Position numbers and translations under genes: made by a program. A stretch of 26,730 nt of DNA from Butyriboletus loyo (Eukaryota; Basidiomycota; Agaricomycetes; Boletales; Boletaceae): positions 1 to 26,730 of the forward strand of contig JBBPSI010000295.1 of NCBI GenBank assembly GCA_038093515.1, in the 5' to 3' direction. Shown in pieces: positions 1-8,177 of the stretch. The first letter of the stretch is position 1. The number at the start of each line of letters is the position of its first letter. The notes beneath the pieces were generated by a model. The model saw nothing but the letters and a program-made list of their open reading frames with translations, searched no databases and had not been told where the DNA came from.

Positions 1-149
1 GACTGTTACGGTAGTACTTTATTTCTTTTCTCCACTACCGTTGGGACTGTTACATTCACCTAGTCTTTTACTAGTTCCACTTGAACGGTAGCAACCGTTT
101 CGCTTAGTCATCACTTCTCGCGCACGGACGCGTTTTCCCTCGTACTCCG

Positions 150-167
150 GAATCTTCTAGAGTATTC
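150..167 (+). promoter_or_regulatory. Heat-shock-element-like array in LTR1 U3
   Basis: Alternating pentamers GAAnnTTCnnGAGnnTTC with exact 5-base phasing, which is the binding pattern of heat shock factor with one imperfect unit (GAG for GAA). The same array is present in the 3' LTR at 6848-6865 and, in reverse, in the LTR of element A at 10739-10756, although the flanking bases differ. Binding by heat shock factor is inferred from the motif only. Confidence 0.45.
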
Positions 168-235
168 CTTCCGTATATGTAACTTCCCTTCTCGCGACTC
201 GATTAGGGACATGGTCTGTGCGCAGACCTCAGTAG

Positions 236-277
236 TATAAAGGCTCTGCCTTTTCACCATGTACATTATCTAGTTCT
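236..277 (+). promoter_or_regulatory. LTR1 TATA box and predicted transcript start with self-primer
   Basis: TATAA at 236-240 is followed about 30 bases later by ATCTAGTTCT at 268-277, the likely 5' end of the RNA. That ten-mer is the exact reverse complement of the bases at 431-440 just inside the 5' LTR. The transcript end can therefore fold back and prime minus-strand DNA synthesis, as known for the Tf1/sushi group. The start site is inferred from TATA spacing. Confidence 0.7.
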
Positions 278-430
278 ACGCAGTAACCTGCTAGCAATTA
301 GCTTCACTCCAGACTCTTAGTGTGCGCACTAAGACATAGTCTGAGACCCAGCTCAGAACCGCTTGACGAGTCTCGAGGCCACTCCAGAGTGCCTCCTCGC
401 TGTTCAATTGTTAGCGCCCAGCGTAACAAA

Positions 431-440
431 AGAACTAGAT
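431..440 (+). other. Primer binding site (self-primed type) of element C
   Basis: AGAACTAGAT lies two bases (AA) after the LTR end and is perfectly complementary to 268-277 in the LTR. I see no match to the 3' end of a tRNA. Element A has the same pair (10465-10474 with 10629-10638). Element B has a changed but still complementary pair (8166-8175 with 8400-8409). Confidence 0.75.
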
Positions 441-828
441 CTTCCTCTTGCTTCTGCTCTCCAGCAGTAAAGCCGCCCCACCCTCGCCCAACATTTCCAT
501 CCAACGTCCCAGACGCGTCGGTCGTTCTTTCCGCGTTCCCTCTCCCGAACCGGAACCCATCGTCGTCGACAACCCATTGCCGCCACACACTCCCGCCCCG
601 CCAAACCCTGAACCCCAGTTTTCCCCTTTGCCCCAGTTAGACCCCGAACCCTCTTACCAACCCGAGGACCAGGGTCAAGGGCAGGAAGACGAACCGGCAC
701 CCAGCGACGACGGTTATAGCGACGACTGGTTAGACAGAACCCCACACGTCTCTCCACACCCTTCTCGTTCCCCCTCTCCACCGTATTTCCCGCCCGCAGA
801 CTCCTCTGACAACGAAGACAACAACGAG

Positions 829-1824
829 ATGTCCGACAAAGGAAAGATCGTCCCCAAGGACTTCTCTGGTCTCAACGAGGATGCTTCACGATGGCTCCTC
901 GCCATGCGCACATACTTCGCCGCCAACCAAAACGCGTTCCCCGACGACGAGTCCAAAATCAATGCCCTCCTCATGAAAATGAGCGAAGGGAAAGGCAAGA
1001 CGTTCTCCGAAGGCTGGATGGGCCTTCTTCTAGACGGAACCCCTACTCCACGACAAAGGGAGTTCACCACCGTCTGTGAGGACTTCCATCGCGTCTTCCA
1101 CCCCTTCGATGTAGGAGAGAGCGCCCGCATTGACTTAGGAAATTTAAACCAAAACCGAGCCAACAAGAAGGACGGTTATGACACATACGTCACGGAGTTC
1201 CAACTCCTCGCGGCCAAATCTGGAATCATAGATGAGAAAGCGCTCATCGAGTGGTTCATTCGCGGTCTCGACCCCCGCCTCGCCGAGTCTGTCCTCTCGT
1301 GCGAGAAGCCCCCTACCACGCTTGCCGGATGGGCAGAGAAAACATCCGCCTTCCATGCGCAACACAAACGCATCGACGACCTCCGCGCAGGAAAGCGCTA
1401 CATTCCTACGTTCTCCTCCTCCTCCAAGCCCTCGTCTAACAGAAGGGACCCCAATGCCATGGACGTCGACGCCGTCCGACTTACTCCAGTACAACGTGCA
1501 GAGTACATGAAACAGAACAAGTGTTTCATATGCCACCAAGTCGGATGCCGCTCCACTAACCACCCTCGTCCCCCTCGCAATGGACAAAACTCTCGAGGAC
1601 CACCCCCTCGCCCCCCTCGCAACCCTCAGCGCACACGCGCCGCCGTCGTCACGCAACCCGAGTCAAAGCCCTCCCCACTCGTCGACTACTTGTCCGAGTT
1701 GAAAGGTCGAGGCACACAACAAGAAGATGTCTTGAACGTTCTCAAAGCATGCTTCAATGAGGACGAAGAAAAGCTGCCCGTCGCAGCAACCAAGGTGGCC
1801 GAAGAATGGCCAAAGGATTTTTAG
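829..1824 (+). CDS. gag: Gag of element C
   Basis: This encodes the structural Gag protein of about 331 residues. I start at ATG 829 because it is the first in-frame ATG and element A has the matching start (10126). The frame is open upstream to about 448 as a proline-rich stretch but has no ATG there, and that stretch is frameshifted in A. The central part is a retrotransposon Gag-like helical domain. Near residue 232 there is a zinc-knuckle-like motif, C232-x2-C235-x4-C240-x4-H245. It has canonical spacing but the order C-C-C-H instead of C-C-H-C, and A shares it. The stop at 1822-1824 follows a run of five T. Pol overlaps in the -1 frame. Confidence 0.88.
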   Translation: MSDKGKIVPKDFSGLNEDASRWLLAMRTYFAANQNAFPDDESKINALLMKMSEGKGKTFSEGWMGLLLDGTPTPRQREFTTVCEDFHRVFHPFDVGESARIDLGNLNQNRANKKDGYDTYVTEFQLLAAKSGIIDEKALIEWFIRGLDPRLAESVLSCEKPPTTLAGWAEKTSAFHAQHKRIDDLRAGKRYIPTFSSSSKPSSNRRDPNAMDVDAVRLTPVQRAEYMKQNKCFICHQVGCRSTNHPRPPRNGQNSRGPPPRPPRNPQRTRAAVVTQPESKPSPLVDYLSELKGRGTQQEDVLNVLKACFNEDEEKLPVAATKVAEEWPKDF

Positions 1825-4800
1825 AAAGGAGGGAAGTTTCGACGTCTTCGCCTCCTCTTGTAATCGCCCCCGTAGTTTTGTCAAATCCAAATGCACAATC
1901 AATTCGAGTTCCAGTATCGTTATTCGTGCATCATGGAGGTCAAATCGTCGACACATTCGCCCTGGTGGACAGCGGCGCTAGCGGATGCTTCATAGACCGG
2001 GATCTAGTGAAGCGAAAGAAACTGCCGATGGAACGGCTACCCAAGCCACTCAGTGCCCAGAACGTGGACGGGTCAAACAATCAAGGAGGAGTAATTCGAC
2101 ACAAAGTCACCCTCTCCATCAGAGTCGGAGAAACCGAGGAGGAACGAAGTTTCCTAGTCCTCAACATAGGAAAAGAGAACATGATCTTGGGATTGCCGTG
2201 GTTACGAGAAGCCAACCCGGTAATAGATTGGGCCACTGGCCACATCGATCTCCCCGATCAAATCAAGAAGCCCCGACATGACTCCCCTCGGGCAATCGCG
2301 CAACGGTACCTAGTACGGTACCTTGATTTGGACCCAGACTCCAAGATCGCCAAGCTCTGGAAGAAGCGAGTAGACGCTTCAGCAAGGGACGCCTACCCTG
2401 TCCGAAAGGCAACCATCGCGACTGAAATCGCTGCTCAGGCAGTCAAAGAGAAAGCAGTCCTTCCTACCCCGTTTGCCGCCTTTGCAGACGTTTTTGACAA
2501 AAAGAATACCGAGGAGCTTCCCCCGTCCCGATCGTTCGACCACGCCATAGATCTCGACAAAGACTTCGTACCTAAAGTCGCTAAGGTCTATCCTCTGAAC
2601 CCGAAGGAGTCAGAGGCATGTAAGGCGTTCGTCGAAGAACACCTCAAGTCAGGGAAGATTACCCCTTCCAAGTCTCCTCAAGCAGCCCCCTTTTTCTTCG
2701 TGTCAAAGAAGGATGGCTCGCTACGCCCCTGCCAAGACTATAGGTACCTGAACTCGCACACAGTCAAAAACGCCTACCCTCTCCCTCTCATCTCCGACCT
2801 CGTCGATCGCCTCAAGGGATCGAAAATCTTCACCAAGATGGATATCCGCTGGGGATACAACAATGTCCTCATCAAACCGAACGACCGCTGGAAGGCGGCC
2901 TTCATCACTCCCCAAGGGCTGTTCGAGCCCACCGTGATGTTTTTCGGACTTTGTAACTCCCCAGCTACGTTCCAGGCTCTCATGGACCACATCTTTGGCG
3001 ACCTCATGGCGGAAGGATGGCTGATTATCTATATGGACGACCTTCTGATCCATTCCGCCACTCCTACCGAACACGAAGCCCGCACGATCCGCGTCTTGGA
3101 AAGGCTCAGAGAACATAAACTTTTCCTCAAACTCGAGAAGTGTTCGTTTGATGCTGAAGAAGTAGAGTACCTCGGAATGATGGTCCGAGAAGGGCAGGTC
3201 AAGATGGACCCCACAAAGTTAAAAGCCATTCGCGAATGGAACCCACCGACCTCGGTGAAGGCTGTCAGGTCCTTCATCGGGTTCTGCAATTTCTATAGGA
3301 GATTCATTCAGGACTTCTCTCATATTGCGAAGCCACTGCACGACCTGACGAAGAAGAACTCCCCTTGGGCCTGGACGCCTGCCTGTGACGCCGCGTTCCA
3401 AGCAATAAAACAGTCGTTCTTGAGGCAGCCTGTCCTCTCTATGCCAGATGTCACAAAGCCGTTCGCCGTCATGACGGACGCCTCCCTCACTGCTACTGGA
3501 GCAGTACTCATGCAAAAGGATGTCAACGGCGACCTACATCCTTGTGCCTACTTATCTAAGACGCTCTCGCCCGCTGAGCGCAATTACGATATCTATGACC
3601 GCGAGTTGCTCGCAGTCATCCACGCATTAGAAGAATGGCGCCACTACCTGCGTGGTACTGGTCATCAGGTTGAGATTCTCACCGACCACAAGAATCTCAC
3701 ATACTTCCGCCAACCCAATAAACTCTCCCGCCGGCAAGCGCGCTGGCTTATGTTCCTGCAGGATTTTGACCTGCATTTTCACCACATACCGGGCACTCAG
3801 ATGGGCCCTGCCGATGCCTTATCCCGCCGCGACGACGTAGACACTTCCGCCGACAATCAGGAAGTAACTCTCCTCCCCGAAAACCTCTTTGCTCGCAAGA
3901 TCGATGTCGCCCTTGCCGAAAAGATTGCCGCCTCCACCCCCAGCGACCCTATGATCAAGCGTTGCATGCAAGCTCTTTACGAAGACTCCCCACTCTTCCC
4001 CAAAATGAATGCTGGGGATTGGGACTTCGACGGCAAAGAGTTATATTTCCGCAAGAAACGCTACATCCCCGAGGCAGCACGAGTCGACCTTATCCGCTCC
4101 TTACACGAAAGTCCCGCTGGTGGTCACGGTGGCATATTCCGTACTCAGAACCTGGTGCAGCGCGATTACTGGTGGCCGGGTATGGCTAATTTAGTCCGTC
4201 GCTTCGTCTCTGGATGCGCAGTGTGTCAAGCGCACAAAGTTAATACCCATCCCACCGTACCCCCTCTTACCCCTCTGGCCAGCGTGGCCTCTCGTCCGTT
4301 TGAACAGGTCTCGGTTGACCTCATCACCGGTCTTCCTCCGTCCCTAGGTTATGATTCAGTCATGGTCGTGGTAGACCATGGGCTTACGAAGGGGGTAATT
4401 TACTCCCCTTGCAACAAGGACATCGATGCGGCAGGAGTTGCCAAGTTGTTTTTCAAAACGGTCTTCCTTCGATTCGGTCTACACTCTCGCTGCATCTCAG
4501 ACAGAGGCCCTCAATTCGCATCCGCCTTCGCTAGAGAGCTTGCAAGGCTCCTAGACTACGACCTCGCCCTTTCCTCCGCGTACCACCCACAGACTGACGG
4601 AGAAACGGAACGAGTCAACCAGGAGCTAGAAACGTACCTCCGGATCTTCTGCGATGGCCACCCAGAACGATGGGCCGAACTCCTCCCGATGGCCGAATTC
4701 TCTCACAATTCCATGACACATTCATCAACTAACGTGACTCCCTTCTCCTTGATGGTCGGATATGAGCCGAGGTCTTATCCTCCAATCGGAAAGACATTCC

Positions 4801-5366
4801 TCCCCGCCCTCGAGTCTAGGCTCTCGGAGCTCACGGGAGCCCGAACGGAGGCTTTAGAAGCCCACGAGAAGGCACGGCGGTTGATGAAGGAACGGATCCA
4901 GTCCAAGTTCCGCCCGTGGAAGGCAGGAGACAAGGTTTGGTTAGAAGGACGCAACCTGCGACTCAGGTACCCGTCGAAGAAGCTCGCCCCTAGACGGGAA
5001 GGACCATTTGAAATCGCACAGGTTATCTCCCCTGTGGCGTACAAACTCCGATTGCCACCGACCTGGAAGATCCATGACGTCTTCCATGCGTCCCTCCTAA
5101 CCCCTTATCGTGAAACTGCGGAACATGGTCCGAATTTCACAAACCCTCCTCCGGAAGAAATAGACGGAGATGAAGAGTACGAGATCGATCGGATCTTGTC
5201 CCATCGCGGCTCGAAGGGACGCCGTCAATTCCTTGTATCCTGGAAAGGATATTCCGCAGCAGAGAACACCTGGGAACCAAACGGGAACCTGGTCCATGCG
5301 CAGGCCTTGCTCAAGGCTTATAAACTGCGCCACCCGAAGGACTTTCCCTCCCCATCTTCGCAGTAA
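1806..5366 (+). CDS. pol: Pol polyprotein: protease, RT, RNase H, integrase, chromodomain
   Basis: The open frame is up to 1186 residues; I give the limits from ATG 1806 although translation probably enters by frameshift. Aspartic protease: D55-S-G-A-S. Reverse transcriptase: catalytic YMDD at 409-412. RNase H: MTDAS with D558, then YDRELLAV and LTDHKNL. Integrase: zinc domain H767, H774, C804, C807, then catalytic D838, D899 and E935 (35 residues between the last two). C-terminus: a chromodomain from about 1123 to 1180 (EYEIDRILSH, FLVSWKGY, NTWEP) that in this group tethers integration to modified histones. All catalytic residues are present and no stop interrupts the frame, so the enzyme may be functional. 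Confidence 0.95.
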   Translation: MAKGFLERREVSTSSPPLVIAPVVLSNPNAQSIRVPVSLFVHHGGQIVDTFALVDSGASGCFIDRDLVKRKKLPMERLPKPLSAQNVDGSNNQGGVIRHKVTLSIRVGETEEERSFLVLNIGKENMILGLPWLREANPVIDWATGHIDLPDQIKKPRHDSPRAIAQRYLVRYLDLDPDSKIAKLWKKRVDASARDAYPVRKATIATEIAAQAVKEKAVLPTPFAAFADVFDKKNTEELPPSRSFDHAIDLDKDFVPKVAKVYPLNPKESEACKAFVEEHLKSGKITPSKSPQAAPFFFVSKKDGSLRPCQDYRYLNSHTVKNAYPLPLISDLVDRLKGSKIFTKMDIRWGYNNVLIKPNDRWKAAFITPQGLFEPTVMFFGLCNSPATFQALMDHIFGDLMAEGWLIIYMDDLLIHSATPTEHEARTIRVLERLREHKLFLKLEKCSFDAEEVEYLGMMVREGQVKMDPTKLKAIREWNPPTSVKAVRSFIGFCNFYRRFIQDFSHIAKPLHDLTKKNSPWAWTPACDAAFQAIKQSFLRQPVLSMPDVTKPFAVMTDASLTATGAVLMQKDVNGDLHPCAYLSKTLSPAERNYDIYDRELLAVIHALEEWRHYLRGTGHQVEILTDHKNLTYFRQPNKLSRRQARWLMFLQDFDLHFHHIPGTQMGPADALSRRDDVDTSADNQEVTLLPENLFARKIDVALAEKIAASTPSDPMIKRCMQALYEDSPLFPKMNAGDWDFDGKELYFRKKRYIPEAARVDLIRSLHESPAGGHGGIFRTQNLVQRDYWWPGMANLVRRFVSGCAVCQAHKVNTHPTVPPLTPLASVASRPFEQVSVDLITGLPPSLGYDSVMVVVDHGLTKGVIYSPCNKDIDAAGVAKLFFKTVFLRFGLHSRCISDRGPQFASAFARELARLLDYDLALSSAYHPQTDGETERVNQELETYLRIFCDGHPERWAELLPMAEFSHNSMTHSSTNVTPFSLMVGYEPRSYPPIGKTFLPALESRLSELTGARTEALEAHEKARRLMKERIQSKFRPWKAGDKVWLEGRNLRLRYPSKKLAPRREGPFEIAQVISPVAYKLRLPPTWKIHDVFHASLLTPYRETAEHGPNFTNPPPEEIDGDEEYEIDRILSHRGSKGRRQFLVSWKGYSAAENTWEPNGNLVHAQALLKAYKLRHPKDFPSPSSQ
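1816..1824 (+). promoter_or_regulatory. Probable -1 frameshift site between gag and pol
   Basis: The gag codons GAT TTT TAG end the frame on a T-run. Pol is open in the -1 frame from before this point. The ATG at 1806 in the pol frame is absent from element A, while the sequence AAGGATTTTTAG is conserved, so slippage on the T-run is the better explanation for Pol expression. It is not a canonical X XXY YYZ heptamer. Reinitiation at ATG 1806 remains possible. Confidence 0.5.
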
Positions 5367-5376
5367 ACACTCGAAA

Positions 5377-6648
5377 ATGTCCATCTCCCCAGTCGAAAAC
5401 AACGCCTCCTCTGCCGCCAACGACAACAATGAAAACCTCCCCCTTCCACCGCAACCCCCAGTTCGCTCTTCTCGTCTTCCTGTTTCGTCCCGCCGCGTTC
5501 TGTACGCCGCCGTTCTAGAAAACCCTGTCGCCACCTACGCCCTGGAGCAGCGTATGGACTTCACCGGAGACTATGTCCTCCGCACACTCGCTTCCTTGTA
5601 CCGCTCCTACGCCCTCGCCCGCACTGTTCATACCCGTCTGTGTCCAGACAACCAACCCCCCGTCTACGCTGCCGCCCTTGAGTCCTCCTTGATGGAGGCC
5701 AGGGGCTATACCCTCGACATCCTCCACGCCGAAGGATTCGGTTACGTGGTGGACCAACTGTTGCCAGGTATTCTGGCCCCCGTCCTCAGACCCATCCTCA
5801 TCGCGCTTGCTCCTAGGGAGCGGCAATTCTACCTCCATTCCGCCGACCGCATCGGCTACCTCCGTCCCATGGCTCGCGGCCCCAATCCAGTGCCTCGTCC
5901 TCCCCCGGCAAGATCTCCTTCGCCTGTACCTGTTCCAGCGCCACCCGCTCGAGAGTCACCTGCAACCACGTTGGTAGCAGACTCTTCCCGTGAGACCACA
6001 GGGGAGTCCTTGGAGTCCTTTCGGACCGATGTCGACGAACCCCAGGTCGCTCGTCGACACTCCCCCTTACCGCCTCGTACAGTGCGTCGCCAACCTCGCC
6101 AGCCGCTACTCCAGGCCGGAGCCATCCCAGGGTCAGTCACCCTTACCGCCGCAGGACGAAGAATCGCCAATCGAGCCATCCGTTCCGTCACCCCCCAACC
6201 GTCCACTCGTCGAGGAACCCCCTCGATCCAACTTATTCCCCGCGCCACTACCCCTGCCGCCGCAGCTGGTAGCTCTAATGACTCTTCCTACGGACCACCG
6301 CCCCCCTACCTCGCTGGTCGGGGCACTCGTAATTCCCCTATCATCGTCGACGACAGATCGCCTGACCCCAGCCCGGGCCTTACTCGACCTCGCCTCGTCC
6401 GCCCGCAGCTCTGCTTCGAGTGCGGGACTGTCGGCCACTTCCGCAGGGACTGTCCCAACTACACCTGCCCGTTCTGTCACCGCATCGCCCCTGGTCATAT
6501 ACAGGAGTTTTGTCCAGAGCGCGTCTGCGGCTTATGCGGCGCCGTTGGCCATATCGTCGCCAACTGCACATTCCGGGACGACGCGTGGGCGGAGTTACCT
6601 GCCGATGATCCTTATGACTACGACTTCAACGAGGGAGCGTCTCAGTGA
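5377..6648 (+). CDS. Third ORF of element C: helical domain, proline-rich linker, three zinc knuckles
   Basis: A 423-residue ORF starts ten bases after the pol stop, in another frame. I chose ATG 5377 because the frame upstream only overlaps pol. Residues about 40-175 look helical and compact; about 175-340 are rich in P, S and R. The C-terminus has three knuckles: C346-C349-H354-C359, C364-C367-H374-C379 (CX2CX6HX4C) and C384-C387-H392-C397. This helical-linker-knuckle plan resembles a Gag capsid-nucleocapsid, yet it lies after pol where many elements have nothing or an env. The role is unknown; RNA or DNA binding is inferred from the knuckles. How it is translated (reinitiation, spliced or separate RNA) is not visible. 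Confidence 0.8.
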   Translation: MSISPVENNASSAANDNNENLPLPPQPPVRSSRLPVSSRRVLYAAVLENPVATYALEQRMDFTGDYVLRTLASLYRSYALARTVHTRLCPDNQPPVYAAALESSLMEARGYTLDILHAEGFGYVVDQLLPGILAPVLRPILIALAPRERQFYLHSADRIGYLRPMARGPNPVPRPPPARSPSPVPVPAPPARESPATTLVADSSRETTGESLESFRTDVDEPQVARRHSPLPPRTVRRQPRQPLLQAGAIPGSVTLTAAGRRIANRAIRSVTPQPSTRRGTPSIQLIPRATTPAAAAGSSNDSSYGPPPPYLAGRGTRNSPIIVDDRSPDPSPGLTRPRLVRPQLCFECGTVGHFRRDCPNYTCPFCHRIAPGHIQEFCPERVCGLCGAVGHIVANCTFRDDAWAELPADDPYDYDFNEGASQ

Positions 6649-6686
6649 AGGGAGTATTCAAGTTGTGGAGTCGGAGTCTCCACCAT

Positions 6687-6699
6687 GGGAAGGGGGTAA
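6687..6699 (+). other. Polypurine tract of element C
   Basis: GGGAAGGGGG followed by TAA directly abuts the TGTTACGG start of the 3' LTR. This is the position and composition expected for the RNase H-resistant primer of plus-strand synthesis. Confidence 0.8.
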
Positions 6700-7128
6700 T
6701 GTTACGGTAGTGGTATACTTTTTCTCTCCATTACCGTTGGGACTACTTCACTCGCCTAGCCTTTTGCTAGTGCCCGTTGAGCGGTACGAGCCGCTCTAGC
6801 TTATGTCATCACTTCTCGCGCACGGACGCGCTTTCTCTCATACTCCGGAATCTTCTAGAGTATTCCTTCCGTATTTGTAACTTTCCTTCTCGCGACTCGA
6901 TTAGGGACATGGTCTGTGCGCAGACCTCAGTAGTATAAAGGCTCTGCCTTTCTACCATGTAACAGTATCTAGTTCTACGCAGTAACCTGCTAGCAATTAG
7001 TTTCACTCCAGACTCTTAGTGTGCGCACTAAGACATAGTCTGAGACCCAGCTCAGAAACGCTTTAAGAGTCTTGAGGCCACTCCAGAGTGCCTCCTCGCT
7101 GTTCTAGTTGTTAGCGCCCAGCGTAACA
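6700..7128 (+). repeat. 3' LTR of element C (LTR1 family, 429 bp)
   Basis: TGTTACGG to GCGTAACA. TATA, the self-primer ten-mer, both hairpins and the heat-shock-like array (6848-6865) are conserved. Its first 110 bases differ strongly from the 5' LTR and look more like the LTR of element A, while the rest differs from the 5' LTR by only a few percent by eye. Confidence 0.92.
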
Positions 7129-8081
7129 ACGAGAGGGCGTCGGTGTACGAACGGCTTGCTCCGTTGTACAAGTGTAAACCCCTCGGAGTCCACTACTGGC
7201 TCGGGTTTACCTGTGCTCGACCCGGATATCGGCGATCGGGGTGAGACTCTGTCGATGAGAGGACGTGGGGCGATACGTTCTGCCAGCGTCTTGGCAGGTT
7301 CCTCTTTCTTCTTGCCAAAGGCCTTCTCGAGGCGTAGGCGTATTGCATCCTTGCTGATGCCTCTCGACTCCAGGGTCTGGAGGAGTTCCTTAACCGAGGG
7401 CTCCGACGTGGAGGCGGCTCGGACTTGTGACGGCGGCGGTGTCGGGGAAGAGGCGCGTCTGGCGTTCCCAATCTTCCAGGCTCTCGCGAGAGGTGGTGGA
7501 ATATTCTTCTGCGGCGTGGAGGTTACGCGAACCTGTACTGGTGGGGACGAAGCGCGTCTGGCTTTCCCGATCTCCCGTGCCTTGTCGAGGGGGGAGAGTT
7601 TCCTTGGGGCGGTGGTGGCGGCGCGTATCTGCGCGGGGGAGGAAGAGGCACGCATGGCTCTCCCTATGGCTCTTGCCTTTTCAATAGGGGAGCCAGTTCG
7701 GCGGGCTGCTCCCAAGGAGAGGGCTTTCTGAAGTGGGGTCTGTCGGGTGGCGGGGAAGGGGATTGCGCGTAAGTGCGCGACGGGGGAAGAGGCACGCATG
7801 GCTCTTCCGATGGCTTGCGCTTTCCAAAGCGGGGAACGGCGGGTGGCGGGGCGGGTGACAGTCGTAAAGGTTTCTTCTGCCGCGGCAGGATGAATGTGGA
7901 AGGGGTTTCGGCAATCTGCTCGCAAGCAGGTAGGAGGCGTGTCTTCTACCGCAGTAGGATGATGATGGAAGGGGTTGTGACACACTGCTCTCGAGCAGGT
8001 GATGGCGGCGGCGGCGATGGCATGGACAATGTTGTCCTCGGTCTTCTCAGCGAGAAGGGCGTATCTGTTGGTGAAAGACAT
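7129..8081 (-). pseudogene. First ORF of element B, truncated by element C; basic repeat protein with two CX4CX4HXH motifs
   Basis: Open minus-strand frame from ATG 8081; about 317 codons remain before it runs into the LTR of element C, which adds a few false codons. I recognise no family. Residues 29-41 and 52-64 are a duplicated motif, C-x4-C-N-P-F-H-x-H type (C29, C34, H39, H41; C52, C57, H62, H64), which could bind zinc. Roughly residues 75-215 hold about five imperfect basic repeats around 'SPL.KA..IG.A.RASSP'. A helical charged stretch and DSEGFTLVQRSK follow. Its place behind an LTR and primer site suggests the Gag-position protein of the LTR2 family. The rest of the element lies beyond the left edge. 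Confidence 0.6.
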
Positions 8082-8177
8082 GGCGGTCTCGGGGCGACTT
8101 CGCAAAGTTGGAGACGGCGGCGGGCTGGGGGCGGCTTTACTGTTGAAGAACAGAAGCAGGAAGAGAGCTAATTCTTT
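8082..8177 (-). other. Leader of element B with primer binding site
   Basis: The leader lies between the LTR2 end (8178) and ATG 8081. The first 50 or so bases resemble the leaders of A and C (shared CAGTAAAGCCGCCCC), so LTR1 and LTR2 elements are relatives. Primer site 8166-8175 reads AGAATTAGCT on the minus strand, two bases after the LTR, and is exactly complementary to 8400-8409 within the LTR. Confidence 0.7.

Larger units (their letters stand above)
4..428 (+). repeat. 5' LTR of element C (LTR1 family, 425 bp)
   Basis: It begins TGTTACGG and ends GCGTAACA, so the termini form a short perfect inverted repeat. It matches 6700-7128 closely from about position 110 onward but poorly in the first 110 bases. 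It holds a heat-shock-element-like array at 150-167, GGTCTG/CAGACC arms around TGCG at 213-228, a TATA box at 236 (TATAA) and the predicted transcript start at about 268. A second hairpin (TCTTAGTG/CACTAAGA, loop TGCG) lies at 315-334, inside the predicted RNA leader. Confidence 0.93.
4..7128 (+). mobile_element. Element C: Ty3/gypsy chromovirus, nearly complete
   Basis: LTR retrotransposon with 5' LTR 4-428, primer site 431-440, Gag 829-1824, Pol 1806-5366, a third ORF 5377-6648, polypurine tract 6687-6696 and 3' LTR 6700-7128. All Pol domains are in one open frame, and a C-terminal chromodomain places it in the chromovirus branch of Ty3/gypsy. It sits inside the minus-strand ORF of element B, whose reading frame stops at 7129. 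The five bases after the 3' LTR are ACGAG; only GAC is visible before the 5' LTR, so the target duplication cannot be confirmed and the last base does not match. All ORFs are open, so the element could still be active or recently so. Confidence 0.93.

Noticed and set aside
448..828. N-terminal extension of Gag of element C from a TTG at 448
   Set aside because: No ATG in frame before 829, the frame is broken in the same region of element A, and both copies share the ATG at 829 or 10126.
5990..6799. Plus-strand 269-codon frame overlapping ORF3
   Set aside because: It runs into the 3' LTR and is rich in P, S and T; the frame with the zinc knuckles is the real one.
7108..7731. Plus-strand 207-codon frame
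   Set aside because: Shadow of the minus-strand ORF of element B and partly within the LTR of element C.
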